Shown here one piece after another: positions 41,734 to 51,751 of a stretch of DNA of 64,000 nt (positions are counted from its first letter, which is position 1; each line of letters opens with the position of its first letter). The position numbers and the translations under genes are program-made. The DNA is from Kitasatospora griseola (GTDB taxonomy: Bacteria; Actinomycetota; Actinomycetes; Streptomycetales; Streptomycetaceae). The notes beneath the pieces were generated by a model. The model was not told where the DNA came from. It saw only the letters and a program-made list of their open reading frames with translations, and ran no database searches. The stretch is taken from positions 33,832 through 97,831 of the forward strand of contig NZ_BMRI01000023.1 of assembly GCF_014648555.1 (NCBI RefSeq), in the 5' to 3' direction.

Positions 41734-42372
41734 TCAGACTCGGCAGAGGCGCGCGGCGAGGTCGGCGGGCAGCGGGTAGCGGCGCTCGTCGGGGAGCAGC
41801 CGGCGGGCCTGTTCGGTGCGACCGGCGCGGACCAGCTCGGCGGCGCGCCGGATCTGCGGGGTGAGGTCGGTGAGGGAGACGATCCACTCGTCGACGAAGG
41901 TGCGGACGGTCTCCCGCCCCAGGCCGACCTGGATGCTGTAGTGGTTGAGCGCCGCCCCGCGCAGCGACCGCTCCGGATCCCACTGGACGTGCACTTCGGC
42001 CGCCGCCAGGCGCTGCTGGTCCCCGGTGGTCAACTCGGCTGCTGCCAGGGCGCGTTCCCAGCCCCGGCGGGTGATCCGGACGGCCAGGATGCGTTCCTGC
42101 CCCGGTTTGGCGGCCCAGTTGCTGCGGTGCAGCAGCCAGGGCAGCGAGGGCTTGATCCAGGTCATCCGCCGGAACGAGAACGGCGCGACGAACCGCCCGG
42201 CGCGCAGCGCGGGTTCGGCGATGGCCGGCGCGTACGCCTGGTAGACCACGATCGTGCTGTCGTCGAAGTCGGCGCGCACCGCGTGCAGTTCGGACGACTG
42301 CCCGGACGCGACGGGGCCGCGCGGCGAGTGCCGGGACGGCGACTGTCGGGGCGAGCTGCGCTGCTGAGCCAT
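41734..42372 (-). CDS. DUF4291 domain protein
   Basis: A 212-residue protein with the DUF4291 core: VRADFDDSTIVVYQAYAPAI, GRFVAPFSFRRMTWIKPSLP, LLHRSNWAAKPGQERILAV and HVQWDPERSLRGAALNHYSI. A Ser/Arg-rich N-terminal ~30 residues precede it. The function is unknown. The ATG at 42372 is close behind a GGAGG; a CAGGGT element 6 bases further up would also suit a leaderless start. A GC-rich inverted repeat (41704-41730) lies between its end and the convergent acetyltransferase. Confidence 0.9.
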   Translation of the reverse strand: MAQQRSSPRQSPSRHSPRGPVASGQSSELHAVRADFDDSTIVVYQAYAPAIAEPALRAGRFVAPFSFRRMTWIKPSLPWLLHRSNWAAKPGQERILAVRITRRGWERALAAAELTTGDQQRLAAAEVHVQWDPERSLRGAALNHYSIQVGLGRETVRTFVDEWIVSLTDLTPQIRRAAELVRAGRTEQARRLLPDERRYPLPADLAARLCRV

Positions 42373-42470
42373 CCTCCGACCCTGCCATCCGCCCGGGCCC
42401 ACCGGCCACGCATTTTCCGGTCCGGCGGCCGGGCGGTTGTTCGCAGAGGACTTGCTGTGCCGACGGACCG

Positions 42471-42968
42471 TCAGCCCTTGGCGGGCACCCGGGGAGGCCG
42501 GACCGGGTGCTTGCTCAGGATCGAGACGCGGTTGAAGGCGTTGATGGCGACGGCGACCCAGATCACGGCGGAGATCTGCTCGTCCCCGAACACTGCCCGG
42601 GCCTGCGCGTACGCCGCCTCCTGGGCGGTGGAGTCGGCGGGGTGGGTGGTCGCCTCGGCCAGCGCCAGGGCGGCCCGCTCGCGCTCGTCGAACACCTCGG
42701 TGTCGCGCCAGGCGCTCAGCACGCCGAGCCGCTGCACGCTCTCGCCCGCCTGCAACGCGGCCTTGGTGTGCAGGTCCAGGCAGTAGGCGCAGCCGTTGAT
42801 CTGCGAGACCCGCAGGTTGACCAGCTCGACCAGACGGCGGTCGAGGCCCGCCTCCGCGGCGGCCTCGCGGACCGTCTCGGCGGTGGAGAGCATGGCCCGG
42901 AAGGCCTGCGGGTGCTGCTTGTCGATGTAGACCCGCCGGCCGGTCGTGATGGTCGCCACCTCGGTCAC
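42471..42968 (-). CDS. Carboxymuconolactone decarboxylase/AhpD-like protein
   Basis: A 165-residue peroxidase-like protein. The redox-active CxxC is in INGCAYCLDLHTKAAL (about residues 60-63) followed by the conserved His. RVSILSKHPV lies at the C-terminus. Members act as alkylhydroperoxidases or, lacking partners, general reductants. It is divergent from a pirin gene across 166 bases, a pairing that suggests a shared oxidative or aromatic-compound response. The gap contains an AT-rich TATTAT -10-like element. Confidence 0.92.
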   Translation of the reverse strand: MTEVATITTGRRVYIDKQHPQAFRAMLSTAETVREAAAEAGLDRRLVELVNLRVSQINGCAYCLDLHTKAALQAGESVQRLGVLSAWRDTEVFDERERAALALAEATTHPADSTAQEAAYAQARAVFGDEQISAVIWVAVAINAFNRVSILSKHPVRPPRVPAKG

Positions 42969-43134
42969 CTTGAGCTCCTCCGCCTACGCGCTGGTGTTTG
43001 TCGGACGATACACTCCATAATAGTTGAAGCTGAAACGATTTGCCGCGCGCGCAGGACAATCAGAACACGTGAAACGAGCGGAACGAGTCGCACGGAAGCC
43101 CCGGCTTCCGGACGGCACGGGAGGGAGCACCACC

Positions 43135-44070
43135 ATGAGCACCGCCGAGAACGGGCCCCGCCCGGCCACCGTCCGGGTCCTCCCGCCGCGGGACGTCCCG
43201 CTCGGCGGACCGCGCGCGATGACCGTCCGTCGCACCCTCCCCCAGCGCGAGCGCACCCTGATCGGCGCCTGGTGCTTCATCGACCACTACGGCCCCGACG
43301 ACGTCGCCACCACCGGCGGCATGGACGTCGCCCCGCACCCGCACATTGGACTGCAGACCGTCAGCTGGCTGTTCAGCGGCGAGATCGAGCACCGCGACAG
43401 CCTCGGCGTGCACGCCTTCGTCCGCCCCGGCGAGCTCAACCTCATGACGGCCGGTCACGGCATCGCCCACTCCGAGACCTCCACGGCCGCCACCAGCATC
43501 CTGCACGGCGTCCAACTCTGGGTCGCCCTCCCCGACGAACACCGCCACACCGCCCGGGACTTCCACCACCACGTGCCCACTGCCGTCACCTTCGACGGCG
43601 GCGAGGCCCGCGTCTTCCTCGGCACCCTGGCCGGCGACACCTCCCCCGTCCCCACCTTCAGCCCGCTCCTCGGCGCCGAGATCACCCTCGACCCGGGAGC
43701 CACCCTCACCCTCGACGTCGACCCCGCCTTCGAACACGGCCTCCTCGTCGACCAGGGCGACATCACCTTCGCCGGCGCCCCCCTGCACCCCGCCGACCTC
43801 GGCTTCCTCCCCGCCGGCCCCACCACCCTCACCCTCACCAACCCCTCCCCCACCCCCGCCCGCCTCGTCCTCCTCGGCGGCACCCCCTTCGAGGAGGAGA
43901 TCGTCATGTGGTGGAACTTCATCGGCCGATCCGGCGAAGAAATCGTGCAAGCACGACTCGACTGGGAGAAGGGCGCCCGCTTCGGCGAAGTCGAGGGCTA
44001 CCCGGGCGACCGCCTGCCCGCTCCGGAGCTCCCGAACGTAGCCCTCAAGGCGCGCGGAAACCGCGACTGA
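43135..44070 (+). CDS. Pirin family protein
   Basis: A 311-residue bicupin. N-terminal metal ligands lie in FIDHYGPDD, DVAPHPHIGLQTVSWLF and AGHGIAHSE; the C-terminal cupin (PFEEEIVMWWNFIGRS) keeps the usual aromatic signature. Pirins are iron-binding proteins with quercetinase-like or redox-regulatory roles. The ATG at 43135 (MSTAEN) has GGGAGGGAG upstream, and the frame from 43024 lies in the promoter region. It is divergent from the AhpD-like gene. Confidence 0.93.
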   Translation: MSTAENGPRPATVRVLPPRDVPLGGPRAMTVRRTLPQRERTLIGAWCFIDHYGPDDVATTGGMDVAPHPHIGLQTVSWLFSGEIEHRDSLGVHAFVRPGELNLMTAGHGIAHSETSTAATSILHGVQLWVALPDEHRHTARDFHHHVPTAVTFDGGEARVFLGTLAGDTSPVPTFSPLLGAEITLDPGATLTLDVDPAFEHGLLVDQGDITFAGAPLHPADLGFLPAGPTTLTLTNPSPTPARLVLLGGTPFEEEIVMWWNFIGRSGEEIVQARLDWEKGARFGEVEGYPGDRLPAPELPNVALKARGNRD

Positions 44071-44314
44071 CCTGCAGAAACGCCTTCCTTGGGCAGTCGC
44101 GGACGCCGAGGCGTGAAGGGTGCTCCGCGACCGCCCTCGACACCGGCGTCGGGGTCGCGTTCACCTCCGACGGGCATCTCGGTTACGAACGCCGGCACCC
44201 TGTCGATTCCCATACTGTGGGCCGGTTTTGCAGGCTGTGGGCGAATGAATGCTGACTTTTTGCTGACTTTCGTTCGGCGGTGCGGGCGGCCGGGCATCGT
44301 GCCGTGGGCGACCG

Positions 44315-45397
44315 TCAGCGGCCGGCGGTGAACCGGTAGACCGTGGTGGAGCGGTATTCCTCCCCTGGGCGCAGGACGGTGGAGGGGTACTCGGGATGGT
44401 TCGGGGAGTCGGGGAAGTGCTGGGTCTCCAGGGCGATGCCCGCGTGCGCGCGGTAGGGGCGGCCGGAGCGGCCGGTGACCGCACCGTCGAAGTGGTTGCC
44501 GGTGTAGACCTGAAGGCCGGGTTCGGTGGTCCGGATTTCGAGGCGGCGGCCGCTGGCCGGGTCGGTGAGGACCGCGACGGTCCGCAGGCCGGTGCCGTCC
44601 AGGACCCAGTTGTGGTCGTAGCCGCCGCCGGCCAGGGCGAGCTGCGGGTGGCGGTCCGTCAGTCGGTCGGCGATCGCCCGGGTTTCGCGGAGGTCGAAGG
44701 GGGTGCCGGCGACGGGTTCGATCGGGCCGCGCGGGATCAGGTCGTCGTCGACGGGGAGGTAGCCGGCGGCGTCGACCCGGAGCAGGTGGTCGAGGACGGT
44801 GCCGCTGCCCTCGCCCGCGAGGTTGAAGTAGGCGTGGTTGGTGAGGTTGACGACAGTGGGCGCGTCGGTGACGGCCCGGTAGTCGATGGTCAACTCGCCC
44901 GCAGCGTCGAGCAGGTAGCTGACCTGGGCGGTCAGCGCGCCGGGGAAGCCCTGGTCGCCGTCCGGGCTGTGCAAGCGCAGGCGGACGCCGACCCGCCGAT
45001 CCTCCCGGACGGGCGTGCCCTCCCACAGGCGGGTGGCAAAGCCGTCGGGTCCGCCATGCAGGGTGTGGCCGGTGTCCTGGGTGGCGAGGCGGTGCACGGC
45101 GCCGTCCAGCGGCAGGGTGCCGCGGGCGACGCGGTTGGCGCAGCGTCCGACGGTGGCGCCGAAGTAGGCGGCGTCGCCGAGCAGTTCCGCGACCCGGTCG
45201 CCGCCGAGCACGACGTTGCTGCGGTGACCGTCGCGGTCGGGGGCGTGCAAGGCTTCCAGCCGGGCGCCGAGGCTGAGCACCTCCGCCGTGACGCCGCCCG
45301 GGGCGCCGAATGTCCAGCGGGTGATCCAGCGGCCGTCGGGGAGGGGCGCGACCTCGGCCTGAGTGATCCTCGGTCGGTCGGATGCTTCGGGCGGCAC
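44315..45397 (-). CDS. galM: Aldose 1-epimerase (mutarotase)
   Basis: A 360-residue enzyme that interconverts alpha and beta sugar anomers. GalM motifs: RCANRVARGT, NLTNHAYFNLAG (catalytic His), GGGYDHNWVLDG (second His) and EPGLQVYTGNHFDG (catalytic Glu region ends in ALETQHFPDSPNHPEYPS). It follows araA at 145 bases on the same strand, so it probably acts on L-arabinose anomers. The GTG at 45397 has GGAG 7 bases upstream. Confidence 0.93.
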   Translation of the reverse strand: MPPEASDRPRITQAEVAPLPDGRWITRWTFGAPGGVTAEVLSLGARLEALHAPDRDGHRSNVVLGGDRVAELLGDAAYFGATVGRCANRVARGTLPLDGAVHRLATQDTGHTLHGGPDGFATRLWEGTPVREDRRVGVRLRLHSPDGDQGFPGALTAQVSYLLDAAGELTIDYRAVTDAPTVVNLTNHAYFNLAGEGSGTVLDHLLRVDAAGYLPVDDDLIPRGPIEPVAGTPFDLRETRAIADRLTDRHPQLALAGGGYDHNWVLDGTGLRTVAVLTDPASGRRLEIRTTEPGLQVYTGNHFDGAVTGRSGRPYRAHAGIALETQHFPDSPNHPEYPSTVLRPGEEYRSTTVYRFTAGR

Positions 45398-45542
45398 GGG
45401 CGGGCTCCGTTCGGCGTGCGGGCGGCAGGGGGTAGGGGGCAGGCAAGCGGGCAAGCAGACGAACCGGTGCGGAAACGGGTGACGACGCCCGCGGGCGGGC
45501 GGGCGTCGTCGGTCCTCGGTGACAATCCCTCGGAAACCCGGG

Positions 45543-47048
45543 TCAGAGGCCCTGGGCGAGGCGGTGGTACGCCTGGTTCCAACGCAGTTCGCGGGTGAAG
45601 CGGCGCATGGTGGTGTCCTGTTCGATGAGGACGAGCTCGACCTTGAGCATTTCGGCGAGGTCGTCGAGGTGGTCGCTGTCGAGGGCGCTGGTGAGCACGG
45701 TGTGGTGGGGGCCGCCGGCGGTGAGCCAGGCTTCGGTGGAGGTGCGCAGATCGGGGCGGGGCTGCCAGACGGCGCGGGCAACGGGGAGGTTGGGCAGCGG
45801 CTCGGTGGGCGTGACGACGTCGATCTCGTTGGCGACCAGGCGGAAGCGGTCGCCGAGGTCGGCCAGTCCGACGACGACGGCGGGGCCGGGCGCGGCGTCG
45901 AAGACCAGCCGGACGGGGTCCTCCCGGCCGCCGATGCCCAGCGGGTGGATCTCGCAGGAGGGGGTGGCGGAGGCGATGCTCGGGCAGACCTCCAGCATGT
46001 GCGCGCCGAGGATCAACTCCCGTCCGGGCTCCAGGTGGTAGGTGTAGTCCTCCATGAAGGAGGTGCCGCCGGGCAGGCCGGTGGCGGCGGTCTTGAGGGT
46101 GCGCAGCAGGACGGCGGTCTTCCAGTCGCCCTCGCCGCCGAAGCCGTAGCCGTCGGCCATCAGGCGCTGGACGGCGAGGCCGGGGAGCTGGCGCAGGCCG
46201 CCGAGGTCCTCGAAGTTGGTGGTGAAGGCGCCGAAGCCGCCGTCCTTCAGGAAGCCGCGCAGGCCGAGTTCGATCCGGGCGGCGTAGCGCAGCGAGTCGT
46301 GGCGCTCGCCGCCGGGGCGCAGTTCGGGGGCGAGGCGGTAGAGCTCCGCGTACTCGCGGACGAGCTTGTCGACGTCGGCGTCCGCGGTGGCATCGACGGC
46401 GGCGACCAGGTCGTTGACGGCGTAGGTGTTGACGGAGACGCCGAAGCGCAGTTGGGCCTCGACCTTGTCGCCCTCGGTGACGGCGACGTCGCGCATGTTG
46501 TCGCCGAAGCGGGCGAGCTTGAGCGAGCCGAGGTCGGCGCGGCCGGCGGCGGCCCGCGACCAGGTGGCGATGCGGCGGGCGACGGCGGGATCGCCGACGT
46601 GGCCGGCGACGGTCTTGCGGGCGACGCCGAGGCGGGACTGGACGTAGCCGAACTCGCGGTCGCCGTGGGCGGCCTGGTTCAGGTTCATGAAGTCCATGTC
46701 GATGGTCGACCACGGCAGGTCGCGGTTGGCCTGGGTGTGCAGGTGCAGCAGCGGCTTGCGCAACGCGTCCAGGCCGGCGATCCACATCTTGGCGGGGGAG
46801 AAGGTGTGCATCCAGGCGATCAGGCCGACGCAGGCGTCGTCGGCGTTGGCCTCCAGGCACACGCGGCGGATCGCGTCGGCGTCGGTGAGGACGGGCTTCC
46901 AGATCGGGCGCACGGGCAGGCCGGTGCGGGCGAGCTGGTTGATGACCTGCTGGGACTGCTCGGCGACCTGCTGCAGCGTCTCGGGCCCGTAGAGGCCCTG
47001 GCTCCCGGTGAGGAACCAGATCTCGCGTCCGGTGAAAACCTCGGTCAC
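45543..47048 (-). CDS. araA: L-arabinose isomerase
   Basis: A 501-residue Mn2+-dependent enzyme converting L-arabinose to L-ribulose. Full-length motifs: [13 protein letters not shown] at the start, [50 protein letters not shown] and [13 protein letters not shown]. The GTG start at 47048 follows AAGGAG, 13 bases after araD. It is the third gene of araB-araD-araA. Confidence 0.97.
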   Translation of the reverse strand: MTEVFTGREIWFLTGSQGLYGPETLQQVAEQSQQVINQLARTGLPVRPIWKPVLTDADAIRRVCLEANADDACVGLIAWMHTFSPAKMWIAGLDALRKPLLHLHTQANRDLPWSTIDMDFMNLNQAAHGDREFGYVQSRLGVARKTVAGHVGDPAVARRIATWSRAAAGRADLGSLKLARFGDNMRDVAVTEGDKVEAQLRFGVSVNTYAVNDLVAAVDATADADVDKLVREYAELYRLAPELRPGGERHDSLRYAARIELGLRGFLKDGGFGAFTTNFEDLGGLRQLPGLAVQRLMADGYGFGGEGDWKTAVLLRTLKTAATGLPGGTSFMEDYTYHLEPGRELILGAHMLEVCPSIASATPSCEIHPLGIGGREDPVRLVFDAAPGPAVVVGLADLGDRFRLVANEIDVVTPTEPLPNLPVARAVWQPRPDLRTSTEAWLTAGGPHHTVLTSALDSDHLDDLAEMLKVELVLIEQDTTMRRFTRELRWNQAYHRLAQGL

Positions 47049-47061
47049 TGGTGGTACTCCT

Positions 47062-47733
47062 TCACTGGGCCGCGGGGCGCTGGCCGTAGACGTTCTGGTA
47101 GCGGAAGTTGAGGCGGTCGATGTCGTCCTGCGCGATGGGCAGCGGCTCGCCGAGCTGGCGCGAGACGTGCACGGTGCGCGCGACGTCCTCGCACATGACG
47201 GCGGCCTTGACGGCGGCCTCGGCGTCCTTGCCGATGGTGAACACGCCGTGGCTCTTCATCAGCACGGCGGGCGAGCGGTGCCCGGCCAGGGTCTCGACGA
47301 TGCCGCGGCCGATCGAGTCGTCGCCGATCAGCGCGAACGGGCCGATCGGGATCTCGGCGCCGAACTCGTCGGCCATCGCGGTCAGCACGCACGGCACCGG
47401 CTCGCCGCGCGCGGCCCAGGCACTGGCGTAGGTGGAGTGGGTGTGCACCACGCCGCCCACGTCGGGGCGGTGGCGGTAGACGTAGGCGTGCGCGGCGGTG
47501 TCGGAGGACGGGAGGTGCTCGCCCTCGACGACGTTGCCGTCCAGGTCGCACAGGATCATGTTCTGCGGCGTCAGCTCGTCGTAGGAGACGCCGCTGGGCT
47601 TGATGACCAGCAGGTCCTCGCCGGGGACGCGGGCGGAGACGTTGCCCGCCGTCCACACGACCAGGCCGTAGCGGACCAGTTCCTGGTGCAGGTCGGCGAC
47701 TCGGCGGCGCAGCAGGTCGATGGCTTCGCTCAT
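47062..47733 (-). CDS. araD: L-ribulose-5-phosphate 4-epimerase
   Basis: A 223-residue class II aldolase-fold enzyme making D-xylulose-5-phosphate from L-ribulose-5-phosphate. Motifs: [19 protein letters not shown], zinc His pair in [11 protein letters not shown], and [11 protein letters not shown] with the third His. It starts 6 bases after araB. Confidence 0.96.
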   Translation of the reverse strand: MSEAIDLLRRRVADLHQELVRYGLVVWTAGNVSARVPGEDLLVIKPSGVSYDELTPQNMILCDLDGNVVEGEHLPSSDTAAHAYVYRHRPDVGGVVHTHSTYASAWAARGEPVPCVLTAMADEFGAEIPIGPFALIGDDSIGRGIVETLAGHRSPAVLMKSHGVFTIGKDAEAAVKAAVMCEDVARTVHVSRQLGEPLPIAQDDIDRLNFRYQNVYGQRPAAQ

Positions 47734-47739
47734 GGGGTG

Positions 47740-49443
47740 TCAGTCCTCGGTGTCGTGGCTGAGGGCGGTGTTGCGGATGGCGCGCAGGCGGTGCAGCAGC
47801 AGGTCGGGGCCGGTGCCGAAGTGCTCGTGCAGCAGGCGGTACTCGGCGTACAGGGCGTCGTAGGCGTCCGCGCGGGCCGGATCGGGCAGGTAGGCGTGGC
47901 GCTGGACGCGGCCCATCGCGGCGGCGGCGGTGCGGACGTCGGGGTGGGCGCCGGCGGCGACGGCGGCGTGGACGGCCGAGCCGAGAGCCGGGCCCTGTTC
48001 GGAGGCCGCCAGCGAGACCGGGCGGCGCAGCACGTCGGCGTGGATCTGCATGAGCAGGGCGTTCTTCTTCAGTCCGCCGGTGACGACGAACTCGGTGACG
48101 GGGACGCCGCCGTTCTCCAGGGCTTCGACGATGGTGCGGGCGCCGTAGGCGGTGGCCTCCAGCAGGGCGCGGTAGACGTCCTCGGGGGTGGTGGCGAGGG
48201 TGAGTCCGGCGATGACGCCGGAGAGGTGGTGGTCGACCAGGGTGGAGCGGTTGCCGTTCATCCAGTCGAGCGCCACCAGGCCGTGGGCGCCGACGCGTTG
48301 GGCGGCGGCCTTGCGGGTGAGCAGTTGGTGCGCGTCCTCGCCGTTGGCCTCGGCCTCGGCGAGGTGGTCGGCGGGCAGGCCCTGGCGCAGCCACCAGGCG
48401 AAGATGTCGCCGACCGCGCTCTGTCCGGCCTCGTAGCCCCAGGAGCCCTCGGCGATGCCGCCGTCGACGACCCCGCAGATGCCGGGGACGTCCGCCAGGG
48501 CGGGGCCGTTGACGACGTGGCAGGTGGAGGTGCCCATGATCGCCAGCAGCCTGCCGTTCTCGACGGCCTGCGCGGCGGGGGCCGCCACGTGCGCGTCCAC
48601 GTTCCCGGCGGCGACCGCGATGCCCTCCGGCAGGCCCGTCCACGCGGCGGCCTCGGCGGTCAGCGACCCGACCCGGGTGCCCAGCGGCGCGAGCGGGTGC
48701 TCCAGCCGGGTGCGGGCGAAGTCCGCGAAATCGGGATGCAGGGCGGCCAGGTACTCTTCGGACGGGTAACCGCCGTCCTGGAAGATCCCCTTGTACCCGG
48801 CGGTGCAGGTGTTGCGGGACTCCGTGCCGGTCAGCTGCCAGACGATCCAGTCGGCGGCCTCGATCCAGCGCTCGCACGCCGCGTAGACCTCGGCGTCCTC
48901 CTCCAGCACCTGCAGGGCCTTCGCGAACTGCCACTCCGCGGAGATCTTCCCGCCGTAGCGGTGGATCCACTTCTCGCTCCGGGCGTGCGCCAGGGCGTTG
49001 ATCCGGTCCGCCTGGCCCTGGGCGGCGTGGTGCTTCCACAGCTTGGGCCAGGCGTGCGGTCTCCGCGCCCACTCGGGCAGTTCGGCGAGCGGGGTGCCGT
49101 CGGCCAGGGTGGGCAGCACGGTGCAGGCGGTGAAGTCGGTGGCGATGCCGATCACGGCGGCCGGGTCGACGCCGGCGGCCGCCAGCGCGGCGGGGACGGC
49201 GGTGCGCAGCACCTCGCGCCAGTCCTCGGGGTGCTGGAGCGCCCAGTCGGGGGGCAGGCGGCGGCCGGTGCCGGGCAGGCGGTCCGCGATGACGGCGTGC
49301 GGGTAGGCGTGCACGGCGGTGCCGAGCTCTTCGCCGTCGCTGGTGCGGACCACGACCGCGCGCCCCGACAGGGTGCCGAAGTCCACGCCGACGACGTAGC
49401 TCTCCGACGTGTTCGCCTGGTCGTGGTGGGAAGTCACGCTCAC
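47740..49443 (-). CDS. araB: Ribulokinase
   Basis: A 567-residue FGGY-family kinase phosphorylating L-ribulose. VVGVDFGTLSGRAVVV is the N-terminal phosphate loop. TDFTACTVLP, NVDAHVAAPAA and VVTGGLKKNALLMQI are ribulokinase/FGGY signatures. The GTG start is at 49443. The mRNA leader is long (about 180 bases from the operator at 49631) and contains a CCCGG/CCGGG hairpin region. It heads the araB-araD-araA(-galM) unit. Confidence 0.96.
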   Translation of the reverse strand: MSVTSHHDQANTSESYVVGVDFGTLSGRAVVVRTSDGEELGTAVHAYPHAVIADRLPGTGRRLPPDWALQHPEDWREVLRTAVPAALAAAGVDPAAVIGIATDFTACTVLPTLADGTPLAELPEWARRPHAWPKLWKHHAAQGQADRINALAHARSEKWIHRYGGKISAEWQFAKALQVLEEDAEVYAACERWIEAADWIVWQLTGTESRNTCTAGYKGIFQDGGYPSEEYLAALHPDFADFARTRLEHPLAPLGTRVGSLTAEAAAWTGLPEGIAVAAGNVDAHVAAPAAQAVENGRLLAIMGTSTCHVVNGPALADVPGICGVVDGGIAEGSWGYEAGQSAVGDIFAWWLRQGLPADHLAEAEANGEDAHQLLTRKAAAQRVGAHGLVALDWMNGNRSTLVDHHLSGVIAGLTLATTPEDVYRALLEATAYGARTIVEALENGGVPVTEFVVTGGLKKNALLMQIHADVLRRPVSLAASEQGPALGSAVHAAVAAGAHPDVRTAAAAMGRVQRHAYLPDPARADAYDALYAEYRLLHEHFGTGPDLLLHRLRAIRNTALSHDTED

Positions 49444-49630
49444 TGTCTCTTCCTTGGCATCGGGTGGGGGCGTGGACGGTGGGGGTCGGCGGCCGCCGGC
49501 GGTTCCGCGTCCTTGCGGGCCGGCGGCCGACCGGTGCTCCCGGCCCGCGCCGTTGACGGGCGCGGACCGGGAACCGCGCGGGCCGTCCGACGAAGCGGGG
49601 TGCCGTACGGCCCGGCGGGGTCAGCGGAAT

Positions 49631-49644
49631 TGGTAGCGCTCACA
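49631..49644. promoter_or_regulatory. LacI-type operator upstream of araB
   Basis: On the minus strand the 14-mer is TGTGAGCGCTACCA, close to the perfect palindromes TGTGAGCGCTCACA (63038) and TGTTAGCGCTAACA (61220). It lies between the last transporter gene and araB. Confidence 0.75.
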
Positions 49645-49700
49645 TTCAGGTGCGCGCCGCGGCCCGGTGACGCAGGCTCCGGGCCGCAGACCGGAGGCCG

Positions 49701-50672
49701 TCAGCGTCGGCGGGCGGTGATCAGGCGCTGCAGGACGATGAAGACGAACAGCAGGGCGCCGATGACGATCCGGGTCCACCAGGAGCTGAGGGTGCCCTGG
49801 AAGCTGATCACGGTCTGGATCAGGCCGAGCACCAGCACGCCGAGCAGGGTGCCCAGCAGGTAGCCGGAGCCGCCGGTCAGCAGGGTGCCGCCGATGACGA
49901 CCGCGGCGATCGCGTCGAGTTCCAGGCCCACCGCGTGCAGGCCGTAGCCGGACAGCATGTAGAAGGTGAGCAGCACGCCGCCGAGCGCGGAGCAGAAGCC
50001 GCTGATCGCGTAGACAGTGGTCTTGGTGCGCTGCACCGGCAGGCCCATCAGCAGCGCGGACTGCTCGCTGCCGCCGAGCGCGTACACGTTGCGGCCGAAC
50101 CGGGTGTAGTGCAGGACCACGAAGCCGGCGGCGACCACCAGCAGGGCGATCAGCGCGCTCGGGGAGACGAACAGGTCGCCGAGCGGGATCCGGGTCTGCG
50201 CTGTCGCGGTGTACTGCGGGTCGGTGATGGAGATCGACTCGACGCTGATGGTGTAGCACAGGCCGCGGGCCAGGAACATGCCGGCCAGGGTGACGATGAA
50301 CGGCTGGATCTCGAAGACGTGGATGATCCAGCCCATCAGCCAGCCGCCGGCGGTGCCCATCAGCAGGACCAGCGGGATCACCAGCAGCGGCGGCCAGCCG
50401 TGCTGTTCGACCAGCCAGGCGGAGACCATGGTGGACAGCGCCACCACCGCGCCGACCGACAGGTCGATGCCGCCGGTGAGCACGACGAAGGTCATGCCGA
50501 CCGCGACGACCAGCAGGAAGGCGTTGTCGATCAGCAGGTTGAGCACGACCTGGCCGGAGAAGAAGCCGTCGTACTGCACCGAGCCGACGCTGAACATCGA
50601 CACCAGCAGGACCGCGGTGACCAGCAGCGGGAGCTGTCCGCGCAGGCGGGTCAGCAGGGCGTGGGCGTTCAT
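49701..50672 (-). CDS. Sugar ABC transporter permease 2
   Basis: A 323-residue RbsC/YjfF-type membrane permease with about 9-10 helices. Key stretches: VVLTGGIDLSVGAVVALSTM, QPFIVTLAGMFLARG and AVVIGGTLLTGGSGY (the conserved GGT loop). The ATG overlaps the stop of permease 1 by 4 bases (ATGA). Resemblance to the galactofuranose YtfQRT-YjfF system plus the ara genes suggests arabinose or another pentose. Confidence 0.92.
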   Translation of the reverse strand: MNAHALLTRLRGQLPLLVTAVLLVSMFSVGSVQYDGFFSGQVVLNLLIDNAFLLVVAVGMTFVVLTGGIDLSVGAVVALSTMVSAWLVEQHGWPPLLVIPLVLLMGTAGGWLMGWIIHVFEIQPFIVTLAGMFLARGLCYTISVESISITDPQYTATAQTRIPLGDLFVSPSALIALLVVAAGFVVLHYTRFGRNVYALGGSEQSALLMGLPVQRTKTTVYAISGFCSALGGVLLTFYMLSGYGLHAVGLELDAIAAVVIGGTLLTGGSGYLLGTLLGVLVLGLIQTVISFQGTLSSWWTRIVIGALLFVFIVLQRLITARRR

Positions 50673-51751
50673 GCGCCGACCTCCCGGTTGGTGGGGGCCG
50701 CGGCGTGCGGCCGGGCGGTGCGCCGGGTGCGGGCGCCGCGGGCGGCGAGCTTGGCGCGGAAGACGGGCGACTGGATCAGGCAGACCGTGATGACCACGAA
50801 CGCCTTGAACACCAGGGTGGTCTCCGGCGGGATGCCGATGGTGTAAACGGTGGTGGAGAGGGTCTGGATGATGAGCGCGCCCAGGACGGTGCCGCCGATC
50901 GAGAACCGTCCGCCGTTCAGCGAGGTTCCGCCGAGCACCACCGCGAGGATGGCGTCCAGCTCGATCCACAGTCCGGCGTTGTTGCCGTCGGCGGCCGAGA
51001 CGTTGGAGGACACCATCAGGCCGGCCAGCGCCGCGCACAGCGCGCTGAACACGTAGACCAGGGCCACCAGGCGCATCGCCCGGATGCCGACCAGCCGGCT
51101 GGCCACCGGGTTGCCGCCGACGGACTCCAGCAGCAGGCCGAGCGCGGTGGAGCGGGTCAGCAGGACGGTGGCCACCACCACCAGGGCGCTGAGCAGGATC
51201 GCGAACGGCATGGTCAGCCAGTAGCCGCCACCAATCAGCTTGTACGGGTCGCTGGTGACGGTGATGATCTGGCCGTCGGTGATCAGCTGGGCCACGCCGC
51301 GGCCGGCGACCATCAGGATCAGGGTGGCGATGATCGGCTGCACGCCGGCCTTGGCCACCAGCAGGCCGTTGACGGCCCCGAGCACCAGGGCGGTGCCGAG
51401 CGCGATGCCGACGGCGGTCAGCACGGTGGCGAGGCCGCCGGGGTCGGTGGACTCGCTGATGTGCAGGCAGGCCAGGGCGCCGGAGATCGCGACGGTGGAG
51501 CCGACCGAGAGGTCGATGCCGCCGGTGGCGATCACCAGGGTCATGCCGAGGGAGACCAGGATCAGCGGGGCGCCGAAGTGCAGGATGTCGATCAGGGAGC
51601 CGTAGAGGTGGCCGCCCTGGAGGCGGACGGCGAGGAAGTCGGGAGTGAAGGCGAGGTTGGCGACCAGGAGCACGGCCAGCACCACGGCCGGCCAGAACAG
51701 CCGGGACCGGGTCACCGCCTTCACCGGGCTCGCCGCCGTTGCCGTGCTCAT
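50669..51751 (-). CDS. Sugar ABC transporter permease 1
   Basis: A 360-residue RbsC/YtfT-type permease with about 10 helices. ATGGIDLSVGSTVAISGAL, VQPIIATLILMVAGRG and LAVVLGGTSLNGGRFS match the family; a basic tail ends it. The ATG overlaps the ATPase stop by 4 bases. The substrate is inferred from the operon neighbourhood. Confidence 0.92.
   Translation of the reverse strand: MSTATAASPVKAVTRSRLFWPAVVLAVLLVANLAFTPDFLAVRLQGGHLYGSLIDILHFGAPLILVSLGMTLVIATGGIDLSVGSTVAISGALACLHISESTDPGGLATVLTAVGIALGTALVLGAVNGLLVAKAGVQPIIATLILMVAGRGVAQLITDGQIITVTSDPYKLIGGGYWLTMPFAILLSALVVVATVLLTRSTALGLLLESVGGNPVASRLVGIRAMRLVALVYVFSALCAALAGLMVSSNVSAADGNNAGLWIELDAILAVVLGGTSLNGGRFSIGGTVLGALIIQTLSTTVYTIGIPPETTLVFKAFVVITVCLIQSPVFRAKLAARGARTRRTARPHAAAPTNREVGA

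Noticed and set aside
44071-44314. Possible remnant with a direct GCTGACTTT repeat and short frames
   Set aside because: No family similarity on either strand, no SD, and the repeat is only 9 bases long. It could be an old insertion scar, but nothing supports that.
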